Shown: piece by piece, positions 44,845-53,965 of the stretch | Numbering within the stretch: the stretch's first letter is position 1 | How the letters are laid out: every line of letters starts with the position of its first letter | Assembly: GCA_965224225.1 (NCBI GenBank) | Contig: CBDCZF010000020.1 | Span: 310,001-374,000 of the forward strand | Direction of reading: 5' to 3' | Source of the DNA: CAJQQK01 sp965224225 | GTDB taxonomy: Bacteria; Pseudomonadota; Alphaproteobacteria; Rhizobiales; Hyphomicrobiaceae | Length of the DNA: 64,000 bases | The notes under the pieces: model-generated | Told to the model about the DNA's origin: nothing | The model's input: only the letters and a program-made list of their open reading frames with translations | Databases searched by the model: none | Translations under genes and position numbers: made by a program

Positions 44845-45594
44845 GGACGAAGCGTCGATCCGTGGGCCATACGTTCAGATCACGGGTGCTCCCCGCGCCA
44901 CGCGCGAACGCCCACGACGCAATCTGCTTCGATGATCAGCTCTATGATCCCGGTTCGCGGCCCGGGAGCACTGTCGGACGGGCAAAGCGTGCAGTGGCGC
45001 CAAGTCTGCTTGGTGGACTTTGCGCCATTGGCGCTGGGCTCGCGTTCGGTTCACTGGTGGCGCTCGTGATACGATCATCACTGCTAAGTGCTGACGCCCG
45101 CTTTGTTACCTATCCGGTTCAGAACAGGTGCAACATCGACCGGCAGGATGATGGCAGAGGATGCAAACAAGCGGTCATTGCCCCGCGGCTATGGCAATGC
45201 GTGATCTGCTGAATAGACACATCGGAGCCACACGGGGATTTGGATGCAGTCGCCACTGAAGCGTTCAACTGGCGGGCCGCATTCTTCCTGATTGGTATTG
45301 TCGCTGCCCTGGCCGTTCCGCTGGCTATTTTTATGAGAGTTCCCTCGCGGGAGGCCAGTAGTCATGAGGCAACGGGCAACCAACAAATCAACGATCGTCA
45401 AGCATATCGCCGTCGGGCGAGATCAGCCCATTGCACAACGGTAAATAGCACATCGGTTCTGGATAAATTTTGCGAATTATCCAGCGAACGACGAACGCGT
45501 CGGATTATAGCGAGACCGATCTTTGTTGGATCGGCATAGTTGCTATCAGCGCAAGTACTGCGCCTTTGTCACTGAAAATTGGTTCGGGCAACTC
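44845..45594 (+). pseudogene. Gene-poor stretch with an MFS-transporter remnant
   Basis: 750 bp without an intact gene. Around 45258-45350 the + strand reads FNWRAAFFLIGIVAALAVPLAIFM, the typical 'WRAAF' loop and TM segment of a major-facilitator transporter. Upstream pieces (GIGAGLAFGSLVALV) lie in another frame, with stops between. The rest is unassigned. The IS1182 element sits at the upstream border of this debris. Confidence 0.45.
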
Positions 45595-46629
45595 ATGTCT
45601 ATAGCGGTGCAGGCAATGCCAGCCGGCGCAGCATCGCGCACGGCCGAAGGCATCACTTGTGTCATCATTGGAATGCTGTTCTTTGTTGGCCAGGATGTGC
45701 TGATGAAGAACTTGCTGGGCCAATATTCGATTTGGATTCTGTTTGCAGCGAGGGCCATCATAACGGTGCTGGTCCTCACGCCGGTGATTCTGATTCTCGC
45801 AGGGCCGCATAAGCTGTTAACGCCTTTCTGGCCACTTCATTTTGTCCGAGCGTTTTTATTCGTGACAGGTTTTACGCTGTTCTATGCCGCGTTCCCGTTT
45901 ATGGGGCTCGCAGAAGTCTCGACGATATTCTTCTCGGCACCTCTGTTCACGGCCTTGTTGGCCGTCATTCTACTGGGCGAGAAAGTCGGGCCGCACCGGG
46001 TGGCTGCATTGGGCCTCGGTTTTCTGGGTGTCATCATCGCCATGAACCCGGCGAGCGGTGAATTCAAGCCGATTGCCGTTCTGCCCTTGCTTTGCGCGAT
46101 CAGCTATGCGGTATCGCAGATCATCGCAAGGCAGATCGGAGAACGCGAATCGACGCTCACCATGAGCCTCTACACGATCGCCTTTGGTGGCCTTCTTGTT
46201 GTTCCCTTCGGCGGGCTTCTCGATGTCTACTTCGGGCTTGGCGAAAAGCTACCGCATTTGCGTTGGCAATGGTTCCTGCCAACCTGGAACGAGTTTCAAT
46301 TGCTGCTACCGCTTGGACTCGTAGGAATGGCAGGATACTTGTTCTTGTCGAGGGCCTACCAGGTCGCAAATGCCAGCCTTGTTGCTCCGTTTGACTATGT
46401 CTATCTGCCGGCAGCGGCAGTCCTGGCCTATGTCTTGTGGGGCGAAGTTCCCCATCAATCAACGATTGTCGGCATGGTGCTCATTGTTTCGAGCGGTTTG
46501 TATTTCGGCTATCGCGAAGTCAAGACAGCGAGCCTGTCCACCGATGCACCTATGGTTGCTGAGGCCGTCTTCGTGCCGAATAACCCGATGCCATCCACCG
46601 CACCCCTTGAGGAATTGGTCGAAGAATAG
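45595..46629 (+). CDS. EamA/DMT-family transporter
   Basis: 344 aa from the ATG at 45595. Ten hydrophobic segments in two EamA repeats are visible, with FFVGQDVLMKNLLG, FVRAFLFVTGFTLFYAAFPFMGLAEVSTIFF and GLVGMAGYLFLSRAYQVANASLVAPFDYVYL. Family members export or import metabolites such as amino acids or nucleotides across the inner membrane. The last 50 residues are a polar tail. The substrate is unknown. Confidence 0.92.
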   Translation: MSIAVQAMPAGAASRTAEGITCVIIGMLFFVGQDVLMKNLLGQYSIWILFAARAIITVLVLTPVILILAGPHKLLTPFWPLHFVRAFLFVTGFTLFYAAFPFMGLAEVSTIFFSAPLFTALLAVILLGEKVGPHRVAALGLGFLGVIIAMNPASGEFKPIAVLPLLCAISYAVSQIIARQIGERESTLTMSLYTIAFGGLLVVPFGGLLDVYFGLGEKLPHLRWQWFLPTWNEFQLLLPLGLVGMAGYLFLSRAYQVANASLVAPFDYVYLPAAAVLAYVLWGEVPHQSTIVGMVLIVSSGLYFGYREVKTASLSTDAPMVAEAVFVPNNPMPSTAPLEELVEE

Positions 46630-46699
46630 TCGCCTTCGCATTGGCCCAAGATCTGCGATGCGGCCAGGAACCATTCACATCCGGACTCTTCGTTGAAGC

Positions 46700-46993
46700 T
46701 TAGTCGCGCTCGCAATACCTGCTCGGAGTGAAATCAAGCGGGATACATGCGCCCGTTTCACACGAAGAACGTCGACGGCAGTCTGCACGCGCACGCGCGC
46801 GAGTTTCCCTGAGGCTCCTCCCGTAGCAAGCAAAGTAGTAGGGTCCGCTGTCATCGAAGAATGGACCGACGATTGGCGTGACGGCGTAGCTGCACTTCCA
46901 GCCCTTCGGCGCTGCCAGCGCACTGTCGTGAAAAAATGCCATGGCCAGCGCCATTCCAATTGCTGCCGCCAAGAAGGGTGATCGAGATCGCAT
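46700..46993 (-). CDS. Small secreted cysteine-rich protein
   Basis: 97 aa. A signal peptide (PFLAAAIGMALAMAFFHDSALA) precedes a 70-residue mature part with six cysteines (KCSY, ACYG, DCRRRSSCETGAC, YCERD), which could form three disulfides in the periplasm. GGAGAG is placed well before the ATG. No family is recognised. It is convergent with the EamA gene. Confidence 0.7.
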   Translation of the reverse strand: MRSRSPFLAAAIGMALAMAFFHDSALAAPKGWKCSYAVTPIVGPFFDDSGPYYFACYGRSLRETRARARADCRRRSSCETGACIPLDFTPSRYCERD

Positions 46994-47448
46994 CTTGCTC
47001 TCCGTGTAACTGCATTGGCGGATAGTGATGTCGCTAATCCGTTGATGATTTGATGGAGGTCAACAACCGCAGCAATCAGTCAAAGCCTAAACGGTTCTCA
47101 GCCCCTTATCTCGTGGCCGGATGGCACGGGGGCTCATTTGCGGCATTACTGAGTCAGCTGGCGGGCGTTATCAGCCGTCAATCAAACACGAGGTCTAAAC
47201 GCAGCGCTTGCTGAGGTCGCAGCATCCAGAGGCCTGGCGAAAAGCCGGATGCAAGCGCATGATCGCAGCACGTCAACTGGCCCGCATTGACTGAACGCAT
47301 TGATAGGTCGCTGGCTCTTGCAGGGCAATGTTGCACGTGTCGCCTTGGTCCTTGTCTGCTGGAATTGCGGCAATCGTTCTGCGGCAACGTTGCTTCGCGG
47401 TAATGGCAAGCGGGATGTCGAATACGGTCCCGCACTCTCCGCAAGTTC
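46994..47448. other. Intergenic stretch without a supported gene
   Basis: 455 bp between two minus-strand genes. A minus-strand frame with CGECGTVFDIPLAIT and several further cysteines runs from about 47485 to 47273, but overlaps the end of the flavoprotein gene and has no convincing start, so it is not called. The promoter of the cysteine-rich gene should lie near 47000-47060. Confidence 0.45.
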
Positions 47449-49065
47449 CTACTTGGCGGCGTTCATGCCAGCGATGTAGCCCCACGTCAGACAGGGCCCG
47501 AGTGTTGTGCCAGCCCCGACGCCCTTGGAGCCGAACGAGTTCGCCATCACGTTGCCGGCGGCATAAAGACCCGCGATGACGTTGTCGTTGCCGTCCAGCA
47601 CCTCGGCACGCTCATTGGTGCGCGGCCCGCCCTTGGTGCCAAGAAAGCTTGCCTTGAATGGCATGGCGTAAAACGGCGGCTGCTCGATCGTCCCGAGCGT
47701 CGGGTTCGGCTGATGCGCTGGATCGCCACCGCGGTTTAGATCCCACACTGAGGCGCCACGGCCGAAGTCCTCGTCGATTCCCGCGCGTGCAAACGCGCTG
47801 AAGCGCTTTGCGGTCTCTTTCAGACCGGCGGCATCAACGCCGATCAGATCAGCCAACTCTTCCAGCGTGTCAGCCTGAAAATGATTGTTCGGCACCGATT
47901 TCTTTGGCAAAGCGTGTGGGTATTTGCGCGCGAACTCGGCGTCGTAAATGCGCCACGCGGGGAGATGGGTCGGCTCGCCGGTCGCCGGGTCTTTCTCGGC
48001 GAATGCAAGGCCGACGTTCATCTGCTTCTCGTTGACAAATCGCCTACCGTGGCAGTTCACGATCATTGAGTGCGGCAGAAAGTAATCGGCGGCGGGCTGG
48101 CCTTGCAAACGGCCTTCGTATGTGACGGGCGTTGTGCCCATGATCAAGGCCTGGTCCATGTGATCGAGTTGGGCACCGATGTCCTCGGCCATGCGTTGGC
48201 CATCGCCCGTGTTGGTTGACGGGGTGGCGGTCCACTCGACGGGACCGGGAAAGTACCTGGCCATCATCTCACGGTTCCACTCGAAGCCGCCGCTTGCCAG
48301 GATGACGCCCTTTGTTGCCGCAAGGATAGTGGCTTGGCCCTTGCGTTCGACTTCAATGCCGGTGACCTTGCCGTCCGCCGCGATAAGGCGCGTGGCGGGC
48401 GTGTTGAGCCAGATGGCAATTCCCTTGTCGAGGCAGCTTTTCAGCAGGCCGATTGAAAGGGCCTGGCCGCGCGTCCGCATGTTCATGAGCTTGCGCCAGG
48501 CAATGCGTGGCAGAAAGCGCGCCACCCAATTCTTGGGGTTGGCGAAGAAATGATTATCGATCATCTCGCCATAGCTCAGTCTCAGATCGAAGGTCGGATC
48601 GCGTACCTTGTCGCGCCATTCGCCGAGGATGCCGATGCGGATTGGCCTTGCCGAAACGTTTCGCCCGAACGGCAGGCCGCCGGGCAATTCGGCATACGGG
48701 TCGGGATCGCGATTTGGCTCGAACTTCAGCGGGGTCTCGGCTTCGAGGAATTTCAGCATTTCCGGCACGTGGTCGACAAACGCTGTCCACAGTGGCTCTT
48801 CCCGGTTGTGCCAACCATCGGGAGCGACCGCCCTGATATACTCGAGAACGGCCTCGCGGCTGTCGCTGACACCAAGCTTGACGCCGTAGTGGTGGCGCGG
48901 CGCCCAGATGCATCCGCCGGACATCGCCGTGGTGCCGCCGACCACGGGCGCCTTTTCAACGACCAGTACGTTGGCGCCGTGCGCCTTGGCTGCAAGCGCG
49001 GCGGCCAGACCGGCAGCACCTGTGCCAACGACCACGACGTCGAACTGATGGTCTATATCGTTCAT
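47449..49065 (-). CDS. FAD-dependent oxidoreductase, fumarate-reductase/3-ketosteroid-dehydrogenase type
   Basis: 538 aa. The dinucleotide-binding VVVVGTGAAGLAAALAAKAHG is followed by EKAPVVGGTTAMSGGCIW. ILASGGFEWNREMM closes the FAD domain, and the C-terminal GLYAAGNVMANSFGSKGVGAGTTLGPCLTWG is the second FAD contact. This FAD_binding_2 layout is that of 3-ketosteroid 1-dehydrogenases and fumarate-reductase-like flavoproteins. The substrate is open. Confidence 0.92.
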   Translation of the reverse strand: MNDIDHQFDVVVVGTGAAGLAAALAAKAHGANVLVVEKAPVVGGTTAMSGGCIWAPRHHYGVKLGVSDSREAVLEYIRAVAPDGWHNREEPLWTAFVDHVPEMLKFLEAETPLKFEPNRDPDPYAELPGGLPFGRNVSARPIRIGILGEWRDKVRDPTFDLRLSYGEMIDNHFFANPKNWVARFLPRIAWRKLMNMRTRGQALSIGLLKSCLDKGIAIWLNTPATRLIAADGKVTGIEVERKGQATILAATKGVILASGGFEWNREMMARYFPGPVEWTATPSTNTGDGQRMAEDIGAQLDHMDQALIMGTTPVTYEGRLQGQPAADYFLPHSMIVNCHGRRFVNEKQMNVGLAFAEKDPATGEPTHLPAWRIYDAEFARKYPHALPKKSVPNNHFQADTLEELADLIGVDAAGLKETAKRFSAFARAGIDEDFGRGASVWDLNRGGDPAHQPNPTLGTIEQPPFYAMPFKASFLGTKGGPRTNERAEVLDGNDNVIAGLYAAGNVMANSFGSKGVGAGTTLGPCLTWGYIAGMNAAK

Positions 49066-49311
49066 GGTGCCATTGCCTCACACAATGCCGTATCGGAAAT
49101 CCGTTTCACCACACCACAGGGCCTGACGGCAGACTATGCAAAACAAGCGGTCGTTGGCCACAGAAATGCTTGAACTGCAAATCAACACGACAAGCTGCAA
49201 GCTGATGGCACTTGCTGGCAATGAACTCCTACCTCTTTGCGACAGATCAAGGTCGGTGCCGAGCAACGGCCTACGATGCGACTTCGACCGTGGCTCGTAG
49301 CCAAAGAGAGA

Positions 49312-49689
49312 ATGATGATTGCGCGTGCGTGTACTATCATTTGTTTCTGTCTGGCCGTGATGGCTGCTATTCCAGCAGCAGATGCAGGCGGCACGACCGA
49401 TACGCGAACGGATGTCGAGCGCATCCTTGGCGTCGTTGAAAATGGCAGGTTCGTTGCGCTTCATCCTGCGGATCGCAAGTCGGCAGGCCTTCGGCTGACG
49501 ACGATCAAGCGCCAGGAAGCACGCGCTGTCGAGTCAGGTGAACTTGACCTCAGCGACCATGAGGGCGACGCTATCATGATCGAAGGCATCCGTGACAGTG
49601 GCTGGCTCTACGAAGCTCGCATAGTCGATCGAGGGGGCCCCATCCTAACGTCCGTGGTACGTCAGATCTTCAGTAGGCATTCTCGGTGA
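49312..49689 (+). CDS. Small secreted protein, 125 aa
   Basis: ATGs at 49312 and 49315 follow AGAGAG and open a signal peptide (IARACTIICFCLAVMAAIPAADA). A longer start at 49237 would put extra sequence before the signal. The mature 100 residues are polar (TDTRTDVERILGVVENGRFVAL, LTTIKRQEARAVESG) and not recognised. The product probably acts in the periplasm. Confidence 0.6.
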   Translation: MMIARACTIICFCLAVMAAIPAADAGGTTDTRTDVERILGVVENGRFVALHPADRKSAGLRLTTIKRQEARAVESGELDLSDHEGDAIMIEGIRDSGWLYEARIVDRGGPILTSVVRQIFSRHSR

Positions 49690-49770
49690 ATGCGCTACAG
49701 ACTCTGACTGCGCAAATGACTGCGTGATAACACTGAAGGAAGGCATCGCGGCGCAAAGTGGAGGTAATCC

Positions 49771-50055
49771 ATGGTTGAGAAGAACACCAGGAATGTCGAG
49801 AAGTCAGTTCAGAAGTCAGTTCAATTGGATGGGACGGATATTGAAGTGTTAGTCAAGCTGCAAGATGCCACCATGAGAATTGAGGTGATGAAGGCCGGTG
49901 TCTGTGTGCACTCGGTCATTATCGACCACGCAAAGGATCCAATTGAGCATTCCTGGTTGGCCGACCTTTTTGCGCGGGAGGATCATGTCGAACTGCGAGA
50001 TCTGGCGCAGGAAGTGGACGACTACTTGATGAGCACGAATATCAATCAAGGCTGA
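49771..50055 (+). CDS. Hypothetical protein, 94 aa
   Basis: GGAGG sits 7 bases before the ATG. The N-terminus is a short Lys/Val-rich repeat (NVEKSVQKSVQ). The rest looks like a small alpha/beta protein (DIEVLVKLQDATMRIEVMK, HVELRDLAQEVDDYLM) without transmembrane segments. No family is recognised. Confidence 0.55.
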   Translation: MVEKNTRNVEKSVQKSVQLDGTDIEVLVKLQDATMRIEVMKAGVCVHSVIIDHAKDPIEHSWLADLFAREDHVELRDLAQEVDDYLMSTNINQG

Positions 50056-50491
50056 AGATTTGACGGCCTTCCAGTGGGACTGAGCTGATATCTGGAACGT
50101 TTTTTTCCTGGAGCAACGCGGTGGGTCGCCGGGCCCGAATGTTCGCAACGGTGAGGAACGGCAAGCGCGTGGTCAGGTGGGCCCATCAAGGCTATCGGCG
50201 GAGGGCAACGAGCTATGAGATCTCAATGTTGTATTCTCGGCACAACCGAAGCACCCAACAAAGCAGACGTCAACGACGTTGGGATCAGTTCCTTGGTTGC
50301 CGGCCATGGGAATGTCGGCTTCGTGACCAATGCGGCTGAATTCGCTGCAGGATGCACAGGAGAGGCGCGCGGTCGGTAACCGAGCATTGCAACAGAACTC
50401 ATTTCCTCGAAGACCCCTCCAGTCAGAAAGCCGACGCATTGCATCGTGCGGTACAATATGGAGAGCTATGACCCAACTTGGGTGATGGTCT
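50056..50491. other. Gene-poor stretch with one doubtful small frame
   Basis: 436 bp. A 54-codon frame at 50215-50379 (+) has GGAGGG before its ATG and reads GISSLVAGHGNVGFVTNAA, but no homology is recognised and it may be chance. Nothing else is seen. Confidence 0.35.
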
Positions 50492-50649
50492 GATCAGGCG
50501 GCATTTCGTGTCGGCTCGGTTGCTTCGACACCGTCTGTGAATTTGACGCCCTCGATGATCTTGGGCAAGTGATTTCTGCCTTTCAATCGGCGTCGATTGG
50601 CTGTGTGTGAAGCACCTGAAGCTGCCAGGTTCGCAAATGGGATGAAGTC
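50492..50649 (-). pseudogene. IS256-like transposase C-terminal remnant
   Basis: On the minus strand the frame reads LKGRNHLPKIIEGVKFTDGVEA and stops in TRNAA. This is the usual extreme C-terminus of IS256-family transposases (NQLPKVIEGV-type ending). The preceding part of the gene is unreadable or gone. It marks an old transposon footprint. Confidence 0.55.
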
Positions 50650-50993
50650 AAACGTCATACACCAATGCCTGTCGCCATCAACACAGTGCCGGCCTATGGC
50701 AGGAATTCAAGGAGGCTGCATCCATTCGTGGTAGCGCGACAGCATTACAGACCCGTACCAGCTTTGCGCCGCCCTAACGGATCCACCTTCCACTGCATGC
50801 ACGCGATTCGAGAGATGGTTCTTTGGTGCCTTCCGTGACCGTTCTTCGGTCCGCAGGAATGTAGCACTGATCCTGCCTAATCTCTGCGTGATCTCCCATA
50901 GGATCAAGATGGTGGAAAAACAGCGACGGTCTGGACAGTAATGCGCTTGCCTGTCCAACATCGCACGGTTCTTACGCAATTACGGGATCGGCA
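50650..50993. other. Intergenic stretch without a supported gene
   Basis: 344 bp upstream of the CoA-transferase. It probably includes decayed transposon sequence and the promoter of the 50994-55186 group. No gene or clear regulatory palindrome was recognised. Confidence 0.4.
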
Positions 50994-52232
50994 ATGGCCA
51001 AGCCGCAAACTGAACCGTCTGGTCCTTTAGCCGGATATCGCGCCGTCGAACTCGGCTCTACCGTTGCTGGGCCTTTTTGCGCGCGCTTGCTGGCCGATTT
51101 TGGTTGCGATGTCATCAAGATCGAACAGGCAGAAGGCGATGCCGTGCGCAGTCTCGGTCATCGTCACAAAGGGCGCTCGCTATACAATGCCTCTATTCAG
51201 CGCGGCAAGAGGATCGTGTCTCTTGACTTGCGCACGGATAAGGGACGCGACCTTGCACGCCAACTTTGCGAGCGCGCCGACATCGTGGTCGAGAACTTTC
51301 GACCCGGTACGCTGGAAGGTTGGGGACTTGGCTACGAAACGTTGAGCAAGAACAATCCCGGTCTCGTCATGGTGCGGATCAGCGGGTTCGGGCAGGACGG
51401 TCCCTACAGCCGACGCGGAGGTTATGGTGTCGTTTGTGAGGCCGTGAGCGGTCTTCGCGAAATCACCGGTGAACCCGATCGGCCGCCACCACGGGCAGCA
51501 ACGCCGCTCACCGATTATATCGCAGGTCTCTACGCCGCATTCGGCGCGGTCATGGCGATCCTGCAACGCCACGCAACAGGCAGAGGCCAAGTCGTGGATA
51601 CCGCCCTCTATGAAGGTTCCTTCAGCTTCATGGAACCGCACATTCCCGCATTTCAGCAGCTTGGCGTGGTCGCTGAGCGCGCAGGTTCCCAGCTGCCAGG
51701 CAATGCACCCAATTCGATCTATCCAACGGGGGACGGCAATTATGTTCTGATCACCGCCGCGTCAGATGCCGTATTTCGGCGTCTGGCAAAAGCCATTGGC
51801 CGGTCAGATATGATCGGCGATCCTCTGTTTGCGGCCGGTGTGGCGCGCGCCGAGAACATGACCGCATGTGATGATGCGGTTGCAGCATGGACAAGTACAC
51901 AAGATCTCGCTGACATTGAGAAGATTTTGGAAGAAGCCAAGGTCCCCGCATCTCGCATCTTTAAGGTCAGCGACATTTTTGCCGATCCGCACTACCGTGC
52001 GCGCGACATGCTGGTCGACGTCAAGGATGCCGAACTCGGTCCGGTTACTCTTGCTGGGGTCGTCCCGAAACTTTCTCGGTCGCCAGGTGCCATCCGGTGG
52101 CCGGGCCGTGAGACAGGTGCTGACACACGCGATGTCCTACAGCACGAACTGGGTTTATCGATCGAAGAAATCGACGCGCTATCACAGGAAGATGTCATCG
52201 CGGGTCCAGACCTGCCGGGCAGCGCGGATTGA
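50994..52232 (+). CDS. Class III (CaiB/BaiF family) CoA-transferase
   Basis: 412 aa. GPLAGYRAVELGSTVAGPFC, ADFGCDVIKIEQAEGD and the catalytic Asp in TPLTDYIAGLYAAFG are present. VRISGFGQDGPYSRRGGYG is the typical CoA-binding region. The carboxyltransferase gene follows 33 bp later, and a second CoA-transferase follows that, so the three likely process one acid as its CoA ester. Confidence 0.93.
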   Translation: MAKPQTEPSGPLAGYRAVELGSTVAGPFCARLLADFGCDVIKIEQAEGDAVRSLGHRHKGRSLYNASIQRGKRIVSLDLRTDKGRDLARQLCERADIVVENFRPGTLEGWGLGYETLSKNNPGLVMVRISGFGQDGPYSRRGGYGVVCEAVSGLREITGEPDRPPPRAATPLTDYIAGLYAAFGAVMAILQRHATGRGQVVDTALYEGSFSFMEPHIPAFQQLGVVAERAGSQLPGNAPNSIYPTGDGNYVLITAASDAVFRRLAKAIGRSDMIGDPLFAAGVARAENMTACDDAVAAWTSTQDLADIEKILEEAKVPASRIFKVSDIFADPHYRARDMLVDVKDAELGPVTLAGVVPKLSRSPGAIRWPGRETGADTRDVLQHELGLSIEEIDALSQEDVIAGPDLPGSAD

Positions 52233-52265
52233 GTAATTTAAACCTTGGACACAGGACGAGTGACC

Positions 52266-53861
52266 GTGACAGATCGAGCGAAAGAAGAAGAAAAGGATTA
52301 TTGGTCCGCGCAGATCGAGGAACTTGGTCGCCGGCGCGCGTTCACCAAGGAAATGGGTGGCCCCGACAACGTCGCGCGCCAGCATCAGGCCGGCCGACTG
52401 ACGGTGCGCGAACGTATTGACCGCATCGCAGACCCGAACAGTTTTCGCGAAATCGGTTCGTTGGCGGGAACTGGCGAATATGATGAAAATCTGAAACTCA
52501 GAAAACTGACGCCAGCAACGTACGTTGCCGGCACGGCGCGGATCAATGGACGGCCAGTGGCGATCGGCGGCGAGGATTTTACGGTGCGCGGCGGCACCAG
52601 TTTTGGCGCCCAGCGGCGCAAGGGCGGGCAAGGCGGTTACATCGAGGACCTCGCGCACCACTACAAGATGCCATTGGTCAATCTCATCGATGGCGCCGGG
52701 GGCAGTGTTACTTCCGCCAAAAGGCGCGGGTTCGTGACGTTCCCTGGGATCGATGGATTTGAGCGTTCGGTCGAACTACTGGGTGAGGTGCCCGTTGCAT
52801 CGGCAGTGCTCGGCACAGCGGCGGGCGGTCCGGCAGGTCGGGCGATCCTCTCACATTTTTCGGTCATGGTTCAGGGCACGAGCCAGATCTTTGCGGCCGG
52901 TCCGCCGGTCGTGAAACGTTCGCTTGGCCAGGACATCACGAAGGAAGATCTGGGAGGTCCGGCTGTTGCTGTGACGAAGGCCGGCTCCATCCATAACGTT
53001 GTCGAAACGGAAGAGGATGCGTTGAACCAGGTCAAGCGGTTCCTGAGTTACATGCCGCAGAACGTATGGCAGTTGCCGCCGGTTGTTGCCTCTGACGATC
53101 CCGTCGACCGCTGCGATGAAGCACTTCTTGGGATCGTGCCGGAGAACCGCAGACATCCCTATGACATGAGGAAGCTTGCGACGATGATCGTGGACAAGTC
53201 GTCGTCGTTCGAAATCCGCCCAACGTTCGGCCGTGCCGTCATCATCATGCTCGCGCGCCTTGGTGGCCGTCCCGTCGGTATTATCGCCAATAATCCAAAG
53301 TTTTACGCCGGTGCGATGGATGCCGATGCCGCACGCAAGCAGATCCACTTCATGGAACTCTGCGATACCTTCCATATTCCGATCGTCTTTCTCGTTGATG
53401 TGCCGGGTTTCATGGTCGGTCTCAAGGCGGAGGAGGCCGGAACGCTGCGTGAAGGCATGCGCGCTGTCTACATTGCCGGTCAGCTCAAGATCCCGACCGT
53501 CACCCTCGTCATCCGCAAGTGTTACGGCATGGCAGGGATGGCGACGTGCAACAAGAATGACATCGACTTGAAGCTGGCGTGGCCGAGTGGCGAGTGGGGC
53601 TCGCTCCCAGTTGAAGGCGGCGTTGCAGCGGCTTACCGGCGTGAGATTGAAGCGGCCGATGATCCCAAGAGACGGGAGGAGGAGCTGGAAGCGGAACTCA
53701 GGGCCTATTCGTCGCCGTTTCGAACTGCTGAAGCCCTGGCCGTCGAAGAGATCATCGATCCGAGAGAGACGCGACCCATACTTTGCGAGTACATCGCCCT
53801 CGCCGAAGACCGCCTGAAGATCGGTCTTGGCCCGCGCGCAAGAGCCGGCGTGTCACCGTAA
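52266..53861 (+). CDS. Acyl-CoA carboxylase carboxyltransferase subunit (propionyl/methylmalonyl-CoA type)
   Basis: 531 aa from the GTG at 52266, placed 8 bases after AGGAC; an upstream TTG at 52245 is less likely. The crotonase-like N half has VRGGTSFGAQRRKGGQGGYIE-type sequence with GAGGSV. The C half has NPKFYAGAMDADAARKQIHFM, PIVFLVDVPGFMVG and RKCYGMAGMA, as in propionyl-CoA carboxylase beta and oxaloacetate-type carboxyltransferases. No biotin carboxylase or biotin carrier gene is nearby, so it must share one encoded elsewhere or act as a decarboxylase or transcarboxylase. Confidence 0.92.
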   Translation: MTDRAKEEEKDYWSAQIEELGRRRAFTKEMGGPDNVARQHQAGRLTVRERIDRIADPNSFREIGSLAGTGEYDENLKLRKLTPATYVAGTARINGRPVAIGGEDFTVRGGTSFGAQRRKGGQGGYIEDLAHHYKMPLVNLIDGAGGSVTSAKRRGFVTFPGIDGFERSVELLGEVPVASAVLGTAAGGPAGRAILSHFSVMVQGTSQIFAAGPPVVKRSLGQDITKEDLGGPAVAVTKAGSIHNVVETEEDALNQVKRFLSYMPQNVWQLPPVVASDDPVDRCDEALLGIVPENRRHPYDMRKLATMIVDKSSSFEIRPTFGRAVIIMLARLGGRPVGIIANNPKFYAGAMDADAARKQIHFMELCDTFHIPIVFLVDVPGFMVGLKAEEAGTLREGMRAVYIAGQLKIPTVTLVIRKCYGMAGMATCNKNDIDLKLAWPSGEWGSLPVEGGVAAAYRREIEAADDPKRREEELEAELRAYSSPFRTAEALAVEEIIDPRETRPILCEYIALAEDRLKIGLGPRARAGVSP

Positions 53862-53965
53862 GATGACAGTTCCGTCCAATATCTTCTCTCGGATTATCCC
53901 GCGGCAGCACCGCTTGGCTATATCGGTAGAATAATTGCTGAGAGCTTGTTTTCTGCGAGGCTTCA

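Noticed and set aside
47178..47485. Cysteine-containing small protein upstream of the six-cysteine gene
   Set aside because: It overlaps the 3' end of the flavoprotein gene, lacks a ribosome-binding site and no family is recognised.
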